Of a stretch of 61,543 nucleotides of DNA, positions 52,832-61,403 are shown piece by piece. The DNA lies in contig JAEURC010000063.1 of assembly GCA_016789025.1 (NCBI GenBank), positions 1 through 61,543 of the forward strand, given 5' to 3'. A model generated the notes under the pieces. The model was not told the origin of the DNA. It made no database searches and saw nothing but the letters and a program-made list of their open reading frames with translations. This DNA is from Anaerolineales bacterium. GTDB lineage: Bacteria > Chloroflexota > Anaerolineae > Anaerolineales > Villigracilaceae. Position numbers and translations under genes: made by a program. Each line of letters starts with the position of its first letter. Position 1 is the stretch's first letter.

Positions 52832-54100
52832 ATGGATAAATTCCTCGGCTACCGATGTTCGTTGTGCGGGACGGAATATGCTCCCAACGAAGTCGCCTAC
52901 ACTTGCCCCAAAGACGGCGGCAACCTCGATATCCTGCTTGATTACCGGTCGCTCAAGAAAAAATTTCATGCCGAGGATATCACCAGCCGTGGAGATTTCT
53001 CGCTGTGGCGATACCTACCCCTCCTGCCGGTGAACGAACTTGCAGGAGGTCCCACCCCCCTCCACACCGCAGGCGGGACGCCCGTTTTCAAATTATCGAC
53101 TCTGGCAAAACAGCTCGGTTTGCAAAACCTGTGGCTCAAGGATGAGTCTCGTAACCCAACTGCCTCGTTCAAGGATCGCGCATCCGCCATTGTGGTGGCG
53201 CGCGCGCACGAGATCGGCGCGGAGGTTGTCGTCACCGCCTCGACTGGGAACGCCGGCGCGGCTCTTGCAGGGATGTCTGCGGCCGTAGGGCAAAAAGCCG
53301 TTATCTTCGCCCCAAAATCCGCGCCGCCGGCAAAGGTGGCGCAGTTGCTGATCTTCGGCGCGAAAGTCATTCTGGTGGATGGCACGTATGACGATGCGTT
53401 CGACTTGACGATCCAATGCGCGGATGAGTTTGGCTGGTATTGCCGCAACACGGGCTACAATCCGTTCACAGCGGAGGGGAAGAAGACCGCCGCCTTCGAG
53501 ATCTGGGAGTGGTGGCAGGAGGCGCACGCAAATTGGCATGATGAGTTCGGCGCGGGGCTGGAGCATCCGCCGTTGACTGTTTTTGTTTCGGTGGGAGACG
53601 GCAACATCATTTCGGGAATCCACAAAGGCTTCAAAGACCTGGTGGAACTCGGTTGGATGGCGAACACGCCTCACATCATCGGCGTGCAAGCAGAAGGGTC
53701 TGCGGCGATCTCGAACGCCTTCCACGCGAATACCGAAGTCATCAAGCCCGTCTCTGCCAAGACGATTGCCGATTCAATATCCGTGGACCTGCCGCGCGAC
53801 GGCGTGAGAGCGGTCCGCGCGGCGAAGGAAACCGGCGGCGCGTACGTTAATGTATCGGATGAAGAGATCCTCAACGCCATTGCCGAACTTGGCAGGGTGG
53901 GCATCTTTGCCGAACCCGCCGGGGCGGCGGCGTATGCCGGAGTAGCGCGAGCAATTTCCACTGGGGTGATCGGAAGCGATGATCCCATCCTGGTGATAAA
54001 TACCGGTAGCGGATTGAAAGACACCCGCGCGGCGATGCAAGCGGTCACCGAGGCGCCAATCATCGAACCGACCCTGGATGCCGTGAAAAAATTGTTATGA
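52832..54100 (+). CDS. thrC: Threonine synthase
   Basis: A 422-residue PLP enzyme that turns O-phosphohomoserine into threonine. An N-terminal zinc-ribbon-like part (YRCSLCGTEY and YTCPKDGG) is followed by the fold-II PLP domain. The PLP lysine is in NPTASFKDRASA near residue 112 and the phosphate-binding loop in ASTGNAGAALAG near 135. VFVSVGDGNIISGIHKG and LVINTGSGLKDT are late conserved blocks. Its stop overlaps the next start by 4 nt. The -10 box 6 nt before the ATG and the absence of a ribosome site point to a leaderless mRNA. Confidence 0.95.
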   Translation: MDKFLGYRCSLCGTEYAPNEVAYTCPKDGGNLDILLDYRSLKKKFHAEDITSRGDFSLWRYLPLLPVNELAGGPTPLHTAGGTPVFKLSTLAKQLGLQNLWLKDESRNPTASFKDRASAIVVARAHEIGAEVVVTASTGNAGAALAGMSAAVGQKAVIFAPKSAPPAKVAQLLIFGAKVILVDGTYDDAFDLTIQCADEFGWYCRNTGYNPFTAEGKKTAAFEIWEWWQEAHANWHDEFGAGLEHPPLTVFVSVGDGNIISGIHKGFKDLVELGWMANTPHIIGVQAEGSAAISNAFHANTEVIKPVSAKTIADSISVDLPRDGVRAVRAAKETGGAYVNVSDEEILNAIAELGRVGIFAEPAGAAAYAGVARAISTGVIGSDDPILVINTGSGLKDTRAAMQAVTEAPIIEPTLDAVKKLL

Positions 54101-55344
54101 AACAGGATACGCCGTGGAGTCTGACCTTCCGATACACAGCGGGGATTCTTTTTTTCCTCGCATGTATAGCATTTCTTTTTTATGGGCGCGATGTCGCGCG
54201 GAACCTTGTGGTCGCCGCGTTTATCGCATACTTGATCAACCCAGCGGTTGTGTATCTTGCCAACAACACCCGAATATCTCGTAACACGGCGGTGAATATT
54301 GTCTATTTCTCGTCGTTGATCCTGCTTGTGGGCGTGCCCGCCACGCTCGCGCCCATCTTCTACGATGAAGCGCAGGTGGTGTTTCAAGACCTGCTCGATC
54401 TTTCGAGCCAATTGAGCGCGATATTGATGCAACCCGTTCAAGTGGGCAACCTGGTCTTCCACCTCGAGGAATGGGGACAAAGCCTGGCGCAACTACAGGG
54501 CGCGATCACCACGCCATTGCCCAAAGACGCGCTGCACCTGCTTGAAACAACCTCCGTGGGCGTGTTGTGGTTCCTCGTCATCCTCGTGGCGGTCTACCTG
54601 TTCTTATCCGAATGGACGGGCTTGCGCGAAACCATGTTCGACTTCGCTCTCCCAGCCTACCGCGATGAACTCAGGGAATTGTATCGCCGCATCCGTCGCA
54701 TCTGGATGGCATACCTGCGCGGGCAGATCGTGTTGATGATCATCGTCGGAGTGGTATTCACCGTAACCTGGCTCATCCTTGGCATCCCCGGAGCGCTGGC
54801 GCTAGGCTTGATCGCCGGCTTATTCACGCTCGTGCCAGATGTGGGACCGTTCCTCGCCGCCGTGATTGCGGCAAGCGTCGCCTTGCTCGAAGGTTCGACT
54901 TGGATTCCTCTTCCAAACTTTTGGGTCGCGGTAATCCTCGTTGTCGTCTTTTTCGCATTAATGACCGTGAAAAATTTTTTCCTGCGCCCGCTCATCATGG
55001 GGCGCAGCGTGCACATGCACGAGGGTATCGTCTTCATCGCCATCATCGCCGCCACCGTGCTCGAAGGCATCCTCGGCGCGTTGCTCGTGGTGCCGGCGCT
55101 GGCATCCGTCATCATCATTGCGGGATACCTCCAACGCAGGATTTTGGGCTTATCTCCCTTCGAAGATGACGGCAACACACAATTTGTAGCGCCGCCCGAA
55201 AAAGTGAATCCGCCCCGACGCGGCTCGCGAAAATTAAAACTTCTGGATAAGACCCGCGCCTCATCCACCAATACAATTGAATCATCCGCCTCAACCGAAT
55301 CCACTCGTGGGAAAAAATCTAACCGAAAGAAAACCTATCCATGA
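54097..55344 (+). CDS. AI-2E family transporter (PF01594)
   Basis: A 415-residue membrane protein with about eight helices. The family pattern is seen in VAAFIAYLINPAVVYLA near residue 45, the long amphipathic segment in the middle, and the C-terminal GLFTLVPDVGPFLAAVIAA and VLEGILGALLVVPALASVIII. A basic, Ser/Thr-rich tail of about 60 residues follows. Members export autoinducer-2 or act as Na+/H+ antiporters, so the cargo is open. It is translationally coupled to thrC upstream and to the GT2 gene downstream by 4-nt overlaps. Confidence 0.88.
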   Translation: MKQDTPWSLTFRYTAGILFFLACIAFLFYGRDVARNLVVAAFIAYLINPAVVYLANNTRISRNTAVNIVYFSSLILLVGVPATLAPIFYDEAQVVFQDLLDLSSQLSAILMQPVQVGNLVFHLEEWGQSLAQLQGAITTPLPKDALHLLETTSVGVLWFLVILVAVYLFLSEWTGLRETMFDFALPAYRDELRELYRRIRRIWMAYLRGQIVLMIIVGVVFTVTWLILGIPGALALGLIAGLFTLVPDVGPFLAAVIAASVALLEGSTWIPLPNFWVAVILVVVFFALMTVKNFFLRPLIMGRSVHMHEGIVFIAIIAATVLEGILGALLVVPALASVIIIAGYLQRRILGLSPFEDDGNTQFVAPPEKVNPPRRGSRKLKLLDKTRASSTNTIESSASTESTRGKKSNRKKTYP

Positions 55345-56273
55345 AAATTACCTTTTCGATCATTGTCCCCATCTTCAACGAAAAAGACAACCTGCCCGAA
55401 CTCTATCGCCGCGTCCAAGAAGTGATGGACAAAACACACAAACCATGGGAATTGATCCTGATCGACGACGGCTCATCCGACGGTTCAAGCGACATGATCC
55501 GCGACCTTGCCAAAAAAGATAAGCGCGTGCGCCCGGTCATCTTCGCGCGGAACTTTGGTCATCAAGTGGCGGTGACCGCCGGGCTTGATTATTCGCGAGG
55601 TGAAGCGGTCGTGATCATAGACGCGGATTTGCAAGACCCGCCTGAATTGATCCTTGAAATGGCGCAGAAGTGGCAGGACGGATATGAGGTCGTCTATGCT
55701 GTGCGCGCCGAACGCGAGGGTGAATCATGGTTCAAGTTGTGGACGGCTTCGCTGTTCTACCGCATGATCTATCGCATTACCGATGTGAAGATCCCGCTAG
55801 ACACCGGCGATTTCCGCTTGATGGATCGCAAAGTAGTGGATGTGATGAACAAGATGCGCGAGCGGCATCGCTTTTTACGCGGCATGAGCGCATGGGTCGG
55901 TTTCAAACAGATCGGCGTGGAATATAAACGCGCCGCGCGCATAGCAGGCGAGACGAAATATCCGTTCCGTAAGATGCTCCGCCTCGCGATCAATGCCGTA
56001 ACGGGGTTTTCCTACTTCCCGTTGCAGGTGGCTACATTTTTTGGGTTCGCATCGGCAGGGCTTGCCATCATCGCCATTCCGGTCGTAGCCATCCTGCGCC
56101 TTGCAGGGACGCACTTCTTCGAAGGGCAAACAACCACCTTGATCTTCGTGTTGTTTTTGGGCGGCGTGCAATTGATCTCGCTCGGCATCCTCGGCGAATA
56201 CATCGGGCGATTGTACGATGAAGCCAAGGGCAGACCGCTGTACATCGTGAGAGAAGCGCCAGAAGACCAATAA
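55341..56273 (+). CDS. Glycosyltransferase family 2 (GtrB/DPM1-like)
   Basis: A 310-residue enzyme. The GT2 domain (about 1-225) has SIIVPIFNEKDNLPELY, IDDGSSDGSSDMI and DADLQDPPE motifs, the last with the nucleotide-sugar metal ligands. Two C-terminal helices (about 232-300) anchor it in the membrane. This layout is typical of enzymes that load a sugar on polyprenyl phosphate (GtrB, DPM1, ArnC). The product could feed GT-C transferases such as those encoded at 37341 and 39558, an inference only. It is last in a three-gene coupled unit. Confidence 0.92.
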   Translation: MKITFSIIVPIFNEKDNLPELYRRVQEVMDKTHKPWELILIDDGSSDGSSDMIRDLAKKDKRVRPVIFARNFGHQVAVTAGLDYSRGEAVVIIDADLQDPPELILEMAQKWQDGYEVVYAVRAEREGESWFKLWTASLFYRMIYRITDVKIPLDTGDFRLMDRKVVDVMNKMRERHRFLRGMSAWVGFKQIGVEYKRAARIAGETKYPFRKMLRLAINAVTGFSYFPLQVATFFGFASAGLAIIAIPVVAILRLAGTHFFEGQTTTLIFVLFLGGVQLISLGILGEYIGRLYDEAKGRPLYIVREAPEDQ

Positions 56274-56322
56274 ATGAAATAGGCAGCATGTAGTAAAAAT
56301 CGTACTGCGTATCCTCAACCCC

Positions 56323-57684
56323 ATGAACTTCCTCAAAGATAAAGATTTCCTCCGCGCCGCGTTGGCTCTGGCTGTGCCGGTCGCGTTCCAGCAATTGATC
56401 ACCGCCTCGCTTAACATGATAGATGTGTTGATGGTCGGGCAACTAGGCGAGACGGCTGTCGCCGCGCTGGGGTTGGCGAACCAGATCTTCTTCCTGCTCG
56501 TCCTGTTCGTCTTTGGCGTGACGAGCGGCATGTCCATTTTTACGGCGCAGTATTGGGGGAAAGGGGATGTGGAGAGGATCCGCAAGGTGTTGGGGATTTG
56601 TCTCATCGTCGCGGCTTCGGTCGCGGCGATGTTTTCTCTGGCGGCGGTGTTCATCCCCGAAACGCTGATGTCGTTTTATACCGATGATTCTGAAGTGATC
56701 AAACTCGGCAGTGACTATCTGTGCATTGTGGGGCTGAGTTATGTGTTGATGGCGATCTCGTTCTCATACATTTCCATCCTGCGGAGCATCACGCAAGTGA
56801 CGTTGACCGTCATTGTCTCTGTGCTGGCATTGTCTCTAAAAACCGTCCTTGGGTACACGCTGATCTTCGGGCATTTTGGTTTGCCTGCCTTGGGCGTGCG
56901 CGGCGCGGCAATTGGCACCGCAACAGGTTGGGCATTCGAATGTGTGTTGTTGTTGATCCTTGTCTACGCTCGGAAAACCCCGCTCGCCGCAAATCCGCTT
57001 ACATTCTTTCACTTTGACCGCGCGTTTCTGTTCAACGTATTGCGCACCTCCATGCCTGCCGCGCTCAACGAAGTCATCTGGTCGTTCGGTATCACGCTTT
57101 ACAATGCGGTCTACGCGCGCATCGGCACAGATGCCATCGCGGCGATCAACATCAACGCGACCATCGAAGAGCTCATGTTTGTTTTGTTCATCGGCTTGGG
57201 CAATGCCTGCTCGGTGCTGGTCGGCAACAAGATTGGCGAAAAAGATAAAGAAACCGCCTTCGAATATAGCCGCCGATTTATCATCGTGACCGTGGCGTTT
57301 TCGGCGTTGGGCGGCGTGATCGTATTCTTTTCACGCGGCTTGATCGCCGGGTTATATCAGGTCTCCAATTCCGCCATATTCGATCTGATGAACATCATGG
57401 CGGTCTATGCATTCTCGTCGTGGCTGCGCGCCTACAATTTCATGCTATTCATCGGCGCATTGCGCGCAGGCGGCGACACGCGCTACGCCATGTTCACCGA
57501 ACTATTTTCGATCTGGCTCATTGGCGTGCCCGCCGCGCTCATCGGCGGATTTGTCCTGCATCTCCCCGTCTATTATGTGTACGCGCTTGTGCTGTTGGAA
57601 GAACTCGCCAAAGCGATCGTCATCACGCGGCGTTATCTCTCCCGCAAGTGGATTCACGACCTCGTCAACGTGACCGGGGACTGA
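56323..57684 (+). CDS. MATE family efflux transporter
   Basis: A 453-residue antiporter with twelve helices in two halves. Family blocks include LAVPVAFQQLITASLNMIDVLMVGQLGE near residue 12, GVTSGMSIFTAQYWGKGD near 65, and VFELMFVLFIGLGNACSVLVGNKIGEKD near 285. It would export cationic compounds using a Na+ or H+ gradient. Substrate is unknown. No strong ribosome site is visible. It is probably transcribed separately from the GT2 gene 50 nt upstream. Confidence 0.93.
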   Translation: MNFLKDKDFLRAALALAVPVAFQQLITASLNMIDVLMVGQLGETAVAALGLANQIFFLLVLFVFGVTSGMSIFTAQYWGKGDVERIRKVLGICLIVAASVAAMFSLAAVFIPETLMSFYTDDSEVIKLGSDYLCIVGLSYVLMAISFSYISILRSITQVTLTVIVSVLALSLKTVLGYTLIFGHFGLPALGVRGAAIGTATGWAFECVLLLILVYARKTPLAANPLTFFHFDRAFLFNVLRTSMPAALNEVIWSFGITLYNAVYARIGTDAIAAININATIEELMFVLFIGLGNACSVLVGNKIGEKDKETAFEYSRRFIIVTVAFSALGGVIVFFSRGLIAGLYQVSNSAIFDLMNIMAVYAFSSWLRAYNFMLFIGALRAGGDTRYAMFTELFSIWLIGVPAALIGGFVLHLPVYYVYALVLLEELAKAIVITRRYLSRKWIHDLVNVTGD

Positions 57685-57745
57685 CCCCCGCTTCTTTCCA
57701 CGGGTGAGCCTGATTCTTGAACCTCGGCGACTCTTTCCCCTCGGC

Positions 57746-57751
57746 TATAAT
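57746..57751 (+). promoter_or_regulatory. -10 box of a leaderless promoter (SGNH lipoprotein)
   Basis: TATAAT with exactly 6 nt (CACGCC) before the ATG at 57758. Confidence 0.6.
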
Positions 57752-57757
57752 CACGCC

Positions 57758-58477
57758 ATGAAGCGCGCAATTTGCATCGGTGCTCTTTTTCTTTTTGGTT
57801 GCGCTTCACCTACACCCACGCTTGTTTCAGGAGACGATGACATGCTTGCTGTTCGCTACCTAGCCCTCGGCGATTCCTACACCATCGGCGAAAGCGTGGA
57901 CGAGGCTGAACGTTGGCTCAACCAACTCGCATCCCTGGTTGAATCATCCCCCCAAATTGCTTCGCAATTTGGGGGGATTGAGGGGGGTGTCGAAGTCACC
58001 ATCATTGCCCGCACAGGCTGGACGACCGACGAACTTTGGGATGGAATTCAAGCGCAGAAGATCAATCCGCCGTACGATTTGGTCTCCCTGCTGATCGGCG
58101 TCAACAACCAATATCGCGGACGCGACCTCGAAGAATACCGCGAGCAGTTTGTTCTCTTGTTGAACAAATCCATCGAATACGCGGGCGGCGACGCGAACCG
58201 CGTTATCGTGCTATCCATCCCCGATTGGGGCGTGACTCCATTCGCAGGCGACCGCGACAGTAAGAAAATAGCGGACGAAATCAACCAATACAATGCAGTC
58301 AACCGCGCAGAGACTGAAAAAGCGGGCGCGCATTACATTGACATCACGCCCGTCTCGCGCGAAGCAGTGAACGATCCATCATTGATCGCTGGCGACGGTC
58401 TGCATCCCTCAGGCAAAATGTACGCTGAATGGGCGAGGCTTGCGTTGCCGGTGGTGTTAGAGATACTAGCGAAGTAA
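57758..58477 (+). CDS. SGNH/GDSL hydrolase lipoprotein with repeat-derived insert
   Basis: A 239-residue lipoprotein esterase. The signal with lipobox LFGC ends near residue 15. The GDS block is RYLALGDSYTIGES near 36 (nucleophile Ser), the oxyanion Gly and Asn are in LLIGVNNQYRGR near 115, and the Asp-His pair is in DGLHPSGKMYAEW near 220. Residues about 63-77 are encoded by a perfect inverted repeat at 57947-57989 and separate two normally adjacent strands. ATG 57758 begins the signal peptide and follows a -10 box by 6 nt, so an upstream frame from 57704 is rejected. Confidence 0.88.
   Translation: MKRAICIGALFLFGCASPTPTLVSGDDDMLAVRYLALGDSYTIGESVDEAERWLNQLASLVESSPQIASQFGGIEGGVEVTIIARTGWTTDELWDGIQAQKINPPYDLVSLLIGVNNQYRGRDLEEYREQFVLLLNKSIEYAGGDANRVIVLSIPDWGVTPFAGDRDSKKIADEINQYNAVNRAETEKAGAHYIDITPVSREAVNDPSLIAGDGLHPSGKMYAEWARLALPVVLEILAK
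57947..57989. repeat. Repeat CCCCCCAAATTGC / GCAATTTGGGGGG inside the SGNH gene
   Basis: CCCCCCAAATTGC faces GCAATTTGGGGGG over a TTC loop, followed by ATTGAGGGGGG. The first part is a 29-nt near-perfect palindrome read in frame. Confidence 0.85.
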
Positions 58478-58544
58478 ACAGGTAAACACGTAGATACGTA
58501 CACACGATTCACCTGTTTACCTGTCTACTTGTGTACTTGTCTAC
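58477..58544. repeat. Inverted repeat, AAACAGGTAAACACGTAG family
   Basis: AACAGGTAAACACGTAG on the left faces CACCTGTTTACCTGTCTAC and GTGTACTTGTCTAC on the right. Same family as 35854-35927. It starts within the stop codon of the SGNH gene. Confidence 0.82.
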
Positions 58545-58565
58545 ATTCATCCCAAGGAGCCACCC

Positions 58566-59204
58566 ATGCCAAAAATCAACTACGACAAACTGCAAGACTA
58601 TCTCACCTCCCTCGTGCCGCTGCGTGATGCGGAAATGCAAAAGATGGAAGAATACGCCGAGAAAAATAAATTCCCTGCCCTCGGCGCGGCGTGCGGATAT
58701 TACTGCTATCAACTCGCGCGCATGATTCGGGCGACATCCGTGTTTGAGCTTGGCTCAGGCTACGGATATTCCACCGCGTGGTTTGCGAAGGCGGTCCGCG
58801 AAAACGGTGGCGGAGTTGTGCATCACACCGTCTGGGACGACAAACTCTCCGCGATGGCGAAAGATCACCTCTCCAAACTTGGCTACTCAGACATGGTCAC
58901 ATTTCACAATGCCGAAGCGGTCGAGTCGTTGCGAAAAACATCGGGTCCCTTCGATATCATCTTCAACGACATAGACAAGGAAGGCTATCCCGATTCGCTG
59001 CCCGTCATCAAAGAGAAACTCCGCTCAGGCGGATTGCTCATCATTGATAACATGATCTGGCACGGGCAAATCCTCGACTCGAATGACCGCGAGGAAGAAA
59101 CCGAAGCCATCCGCCGCTTCACCCTCGACGTGACGACTGATCCCGATTGGATCGTTTCTCTCACCCCCATCCGCGACGGGATGATCGTGGCGTATAAGAA
59201 GTAA
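58566..59204 (+). CDS. O-methyltransferase family protein (class I)
   Basis: A 212-residue SAM-dependent methyltransferase of the catechol-OMT/TrmR-like group. Motif I is VFELGSGYGYSTAWFA near residue 62, with FDIIFNDIDKEGYPDSL near 132 providing the metal-binding Asp pair and GGLLIIDNMIWHG near 155. An N-terminal helix pair precedes the core. AAGGAG lies 6 nt before the ATG. Substrate may be a small catechol or a tRNA uridine. It stands between repeats and is not obviously in an operon. Confidence 0.85.
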   Translation: MPKINYDKLQDYLTSLVPLRDAEMQKMEEYAEKNKFPALGAACGYYCYQLARMIRATSVFELGSGYGYSTAWFAKAVRENGGGVVHHTVWDDKLSAMAKDHLSKLGYSDMVTFHNAEAVESLRKTSGPFDIIFNDIDKEGYPDSLPVIKEKLRSGGLLIIDNMIWHGQILDSNDREEETEAIRRFTLDVTTDPDWIVSLTPIRDGMIVAYKK

Positions 59205-59205
59205 C

Positions 59206-59285
59206 TATTTCGTATTGCGTAGTGCGCATCATCCCACTGATAACTGCTCGCTGATAACTCGTAACTTGTATCTCGTAACTCATAC
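59206..59285. repeat. CGTATTGCG / ACTGATAACT / CGTAACTTG repeat words
   Basis: Run of short related words similar to those at 18938 and 26407. It ends 10 nt before the PatB ribosome site. Confidence 0.5.
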
Positions 59286-59302
59286 CTCCTCAAGGACTCA
59301 AC

Positions 59303-60484
59303 ATGCCCTACAACTTCGATTCCACCCCGAACCGCCGCGACTCACATTCCCTCAAGTGGACAACCTATCCGAAGGATGTCCTGCCGCTTTGGGTGGCAGA
59401 TATGGATTTTGAAACTCCCGCGCCGATTCGAGACGCCTTACGTGCCGCGCTGGATCACGGCGTTCTCGGTTATGAACTTCTCAAGCCTCAAACGCAACAG
59501 GTCGTTGCCGCGCGGATGGACCGACTCCACGGCTGGCAAGTGGATCCCGATTGGGTGGTGGAAACCATCGGCGTAGTCAACGGATTCAACCTCGCGGCGC
59601 GGACGGTCTGCGTGGAGGGAGACGGCGTTCTGATGCAGACGCCCGTATACAACAAATTTTACGAACTCTACGAGAACGTTACGCTCACGAGACAGTTCGC
59701 GCCCTTCTCTTTCATGCGTGAAGGAAATATTCTCGCCCCGCAACTGGACTTGGATGTGTTTGCCCGCTCCTTCCATTCCAACGAAGCGCGGACACGCATG
59801 TTCCTGCTTTGTCATCCGCACAACCCGATGGGAAACGTGTTCAGCCGCGAGGAGCTCGTCGGCATGGCTGAACTCTGCTTGCAAAATGACGTTGCGATCG
59901 TTTCGGATGAGATCCACAGCGAATTGATTTTGGACGGCTCAAAGCATATCCCTTTGGCAATGCTTTCAAAAGATGTTGCCGACAAAACCATCACGTTGAT
60001 CTCTCCCAGTAAAACCTTCAACACGGCCGGTCTGTTCTGCGCCTTTGCCATCATTCCCAACGCCGACCTGCGCGAACGCTACAAGAAAACAGCCGGGCAG
60101 ACGACCGGTCATGTATCCAGTTTGGGAGTCATCGGCGCAGAAACCGCATTTTCAGGCGCCTGTGACGATTGGCTGGCGCAACTGCGAACCTACTTGAAAG
60201 CGAACCGCGATTTTGCAGCGGATTATCTAACCGAGAATTTTCCCCAAGCCAGTTACACCGTCCCTGCCGCCACGTACCTGCACTGGATAGACTTTGGCGC
60301 GTATGTGAAGTCTGGTCAGATCACGACCTCTCCCTACGAATTCTTCCTGAATAAAGCAAAGGTGGCGCTGAGCGACGGAAGAACGTTTGGGGCGGAGGGT
60401 GAAAATTTTGTGCGACTAAATTTTGGCGCCCCGCGCAGTCTGATCGCCGAAGGGCTTGAGCGAATGTATAAAGCTCTTGATTGA
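59303..60484 (+). CDS. PatB/MalY-type aminotransferase (cystathionine beta-lyase)
   Basis: A 393-residue fold-I PLP enzyme. The start SLKWTTYPKDVLPLWVADMDFETP is the signature of the MalY/PatB group. The PLP lysine is in LISPSKTFNTAGL near residue 233. Other conserved parts are LCHPHNPMGNVFSREEL near 172 and SDEIHSELILDG near 200. These proteins cleave C-S bonds in cystathionine or cysteine, or transaminate. AAGGA precedes the ATG. A repeat and a terminator-like hairpin follow. No sulfur-pathway genes are adjacent. Confidence 0.92.
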   Translation: MPYNFDSTPNRRDSHSLKWTTYPKDVLPLWVADMDFETPAPIRDALRAALDHGVLGYELLKPQTQQVVAARMDRLHGWQVDPDWVVETIGVVNGFNLAARTVCVEGDGVLMQTPVYNKFYELYENVTLTRQFAPFSFMREGNILAPQLDLDVFARSFHSNEARTRMFLLCHPHNPMGNVFSREELVGMAELCLQNDVAIVSDEIHSELILDGSKHIPLAMLSKDVADKTITLISPSKTFNTAGLFCAFAIIPNADLRERYKKTAGQTTGHVSSLGVIGAETAFSGACDDWLAQLRTYLKANRDFAADYLTENFPQASYTVPAATYLHWIDFGAYVKSGQITTSPYEFFLNKAKVALSDGRTFGAEGENFVRLNFGAPRSLIAEGLERMYKALD

Positions 60485-60505
60485 ACAGCCGACAATGCGC
60501 AATCC

Positions 60506-60574
60506 TGCCACAGAGACGCGTAGTCGTAGAGAAAGAAGAAAGGATTTTCTCTGTGTCTCTGTGACTCTGCGGCA
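60506..60574. repeat. Inverted repeat, TGCCACAGAGAC / CTGCGGCA family
   Basis: TGCCACAGAGACGCGTAGTC on the left faces TCTGTGTCTCTGTGACTCTG and CGGCA on the right. Same general family as 33039-33107 and 49170-49224. Confidence 0.78.
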
Positions 60575-60590
60575 AAGTTCTGTAAGGTGA

Positions 60591-60626
60591 TTAAATAAAA
60601 GGACGGATGGGGATCGCCCATCCGTC
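60591..60626 (-). terminator. Minus-strand terminator
   Basis: GACGGATGGG faces CCCATCCGTC (60602-60626). On the minus strand it is followed by CTTTTATTT; on the plus strand no T run follows. It therefore ends a transcript coming from the right. Confidence 0.75.
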
Positions 60627-60644
60627 AAAAATTCTAAAGTCCGG

Positions 60645-60786
60645 TAAGGAGTGGGGGAATTGCCTCTTTCTTTTTCGTTCGGAGAACGTCTGGCATGAAA
60701 GCCGAGGGCTATCGCCAGGTTAGGGCATCCCAGTCCTTCCTTCTATTGAATTGTCAGGCGGAGTCTCTATGGCTACCTCCTTTCAC
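60645..60786 (-). ncRNA. Candidate structured RNA, unassigned
   Basis: About 140 nt without a gene. On the minus strand, GT(GA)AAGGAG at the 5' end can pair with CTCCTTAC at the 3' end. Between them lie three clean hairpins: GGG-CAT-CCC, CTGGC...GCCAG with inner GCC-CTC-GGC, and CGTTC-TCC-GAACG. A minus-strand terminator lies 20-50 nt beyond. The 5' side contains GAAAGGAGGT, a perfect anti-SD match, with no ATG, GTG or TTG at proper distance. An ATA-started 16-codon frame (to TAA) exists 5 nt after it. It could be an ncRNA, a leader-like element or a 3' UTR structure. No known family was recognised. Confidence 0.35.
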
Positions 60787-60910
60787 TTAAACGCATCATA
60801 CACCTCGTAAATTTGTTTTGCATTAAAAACAACCTACGCTTTCGTTAAAATTTGATTCCTGAAACAAATGTACGTAATGAAAATCACGAACGCCGCATTG
60901 CCATTTTGAT

Positions 60911-61336
60911 TTATGGGTTCTTCTTGATTCTGCCAAGAATCTTTGCGATCAACACGCCCGCAGGCGCGGCGAGAACAAACGCAAGAATTCCTGAAAGGAC
61001 CAAACCGATCGCGGCAAACATGCCGGTCCATAAGAATGCGTAGCCAACAGGGTCTTCCTTCACAACGTTGCCGTTTGAATCCACGCATTGCATCACATAC
61101 GCGGTGGACGGCTGTCTGTTCCCGTTCTCGTCGGTTGTTGTTGTTTGATAGGAGCGAGATTGAGCGGACGTGCCCTCTGGGCAAATTAGCGGAGCGATTG
61201 TTTCCATCGCAAAGTCTGTTACGGATGTGAATCCGCCGATCATCATTGAAATGGGCAGGATGCACATGCTGATTACCCCAAACGCAATGATCCACACAAG
61301 ACAGCCTGAAAGAGCGCCTGCCGATGTTTGCTTCAT
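60911..61336 (-). CDS. Two-helix membrane protein, unknown function
   Basis: A protein of about 141 residues with a hydrophobic N-terminal segment (about 8-40), an outer loop of 50 residues with three Cys and a Gln/Ser/Thr-rich middle, and a C-terminal hydrophobic pair (about 97-133). ATG 61336 has AAGGAG 6 nt upstream and is preferred over 61372. Its promoter -10 (TATACT, 61361-61366) overlaps that of the divergent gene. Family is not recognised. Confidence 0.65.
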   Translation of the reverse strand: MKQTSAGALSGCLVWIIAFGVISMCILPISMMIGGFTSVTDFAMETIAPLICPEGTSAQSRSYQTTTTDENGNRQPSTAYVMQCVDSNGNVVKEDPVGYAFLWTGMFAAIGLVLSGILAFVLAAPAGVLIAKILGRIKKNP

Positions 61337-61360
61337 GTTCGTCTCCTTATCTACCCGACG

Positions 61361-61368
61361 AGTATAAT
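61361..61368. promoter_or_regulatory. Overlapping divergent -10 boxes
   Basis: AGTATAAT reads TATAAT (61363-61368) on the plus strand and TATACT (61366-61361) on the minus strand. The two boxes share four bases and face opposite genes with starts at 61404 and 61336. Confidence 0.5.
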
Positions 61369-61403
61369 TCATTCAACAAACGAATTTTCTCAGGAGTGAC
61401 TAA

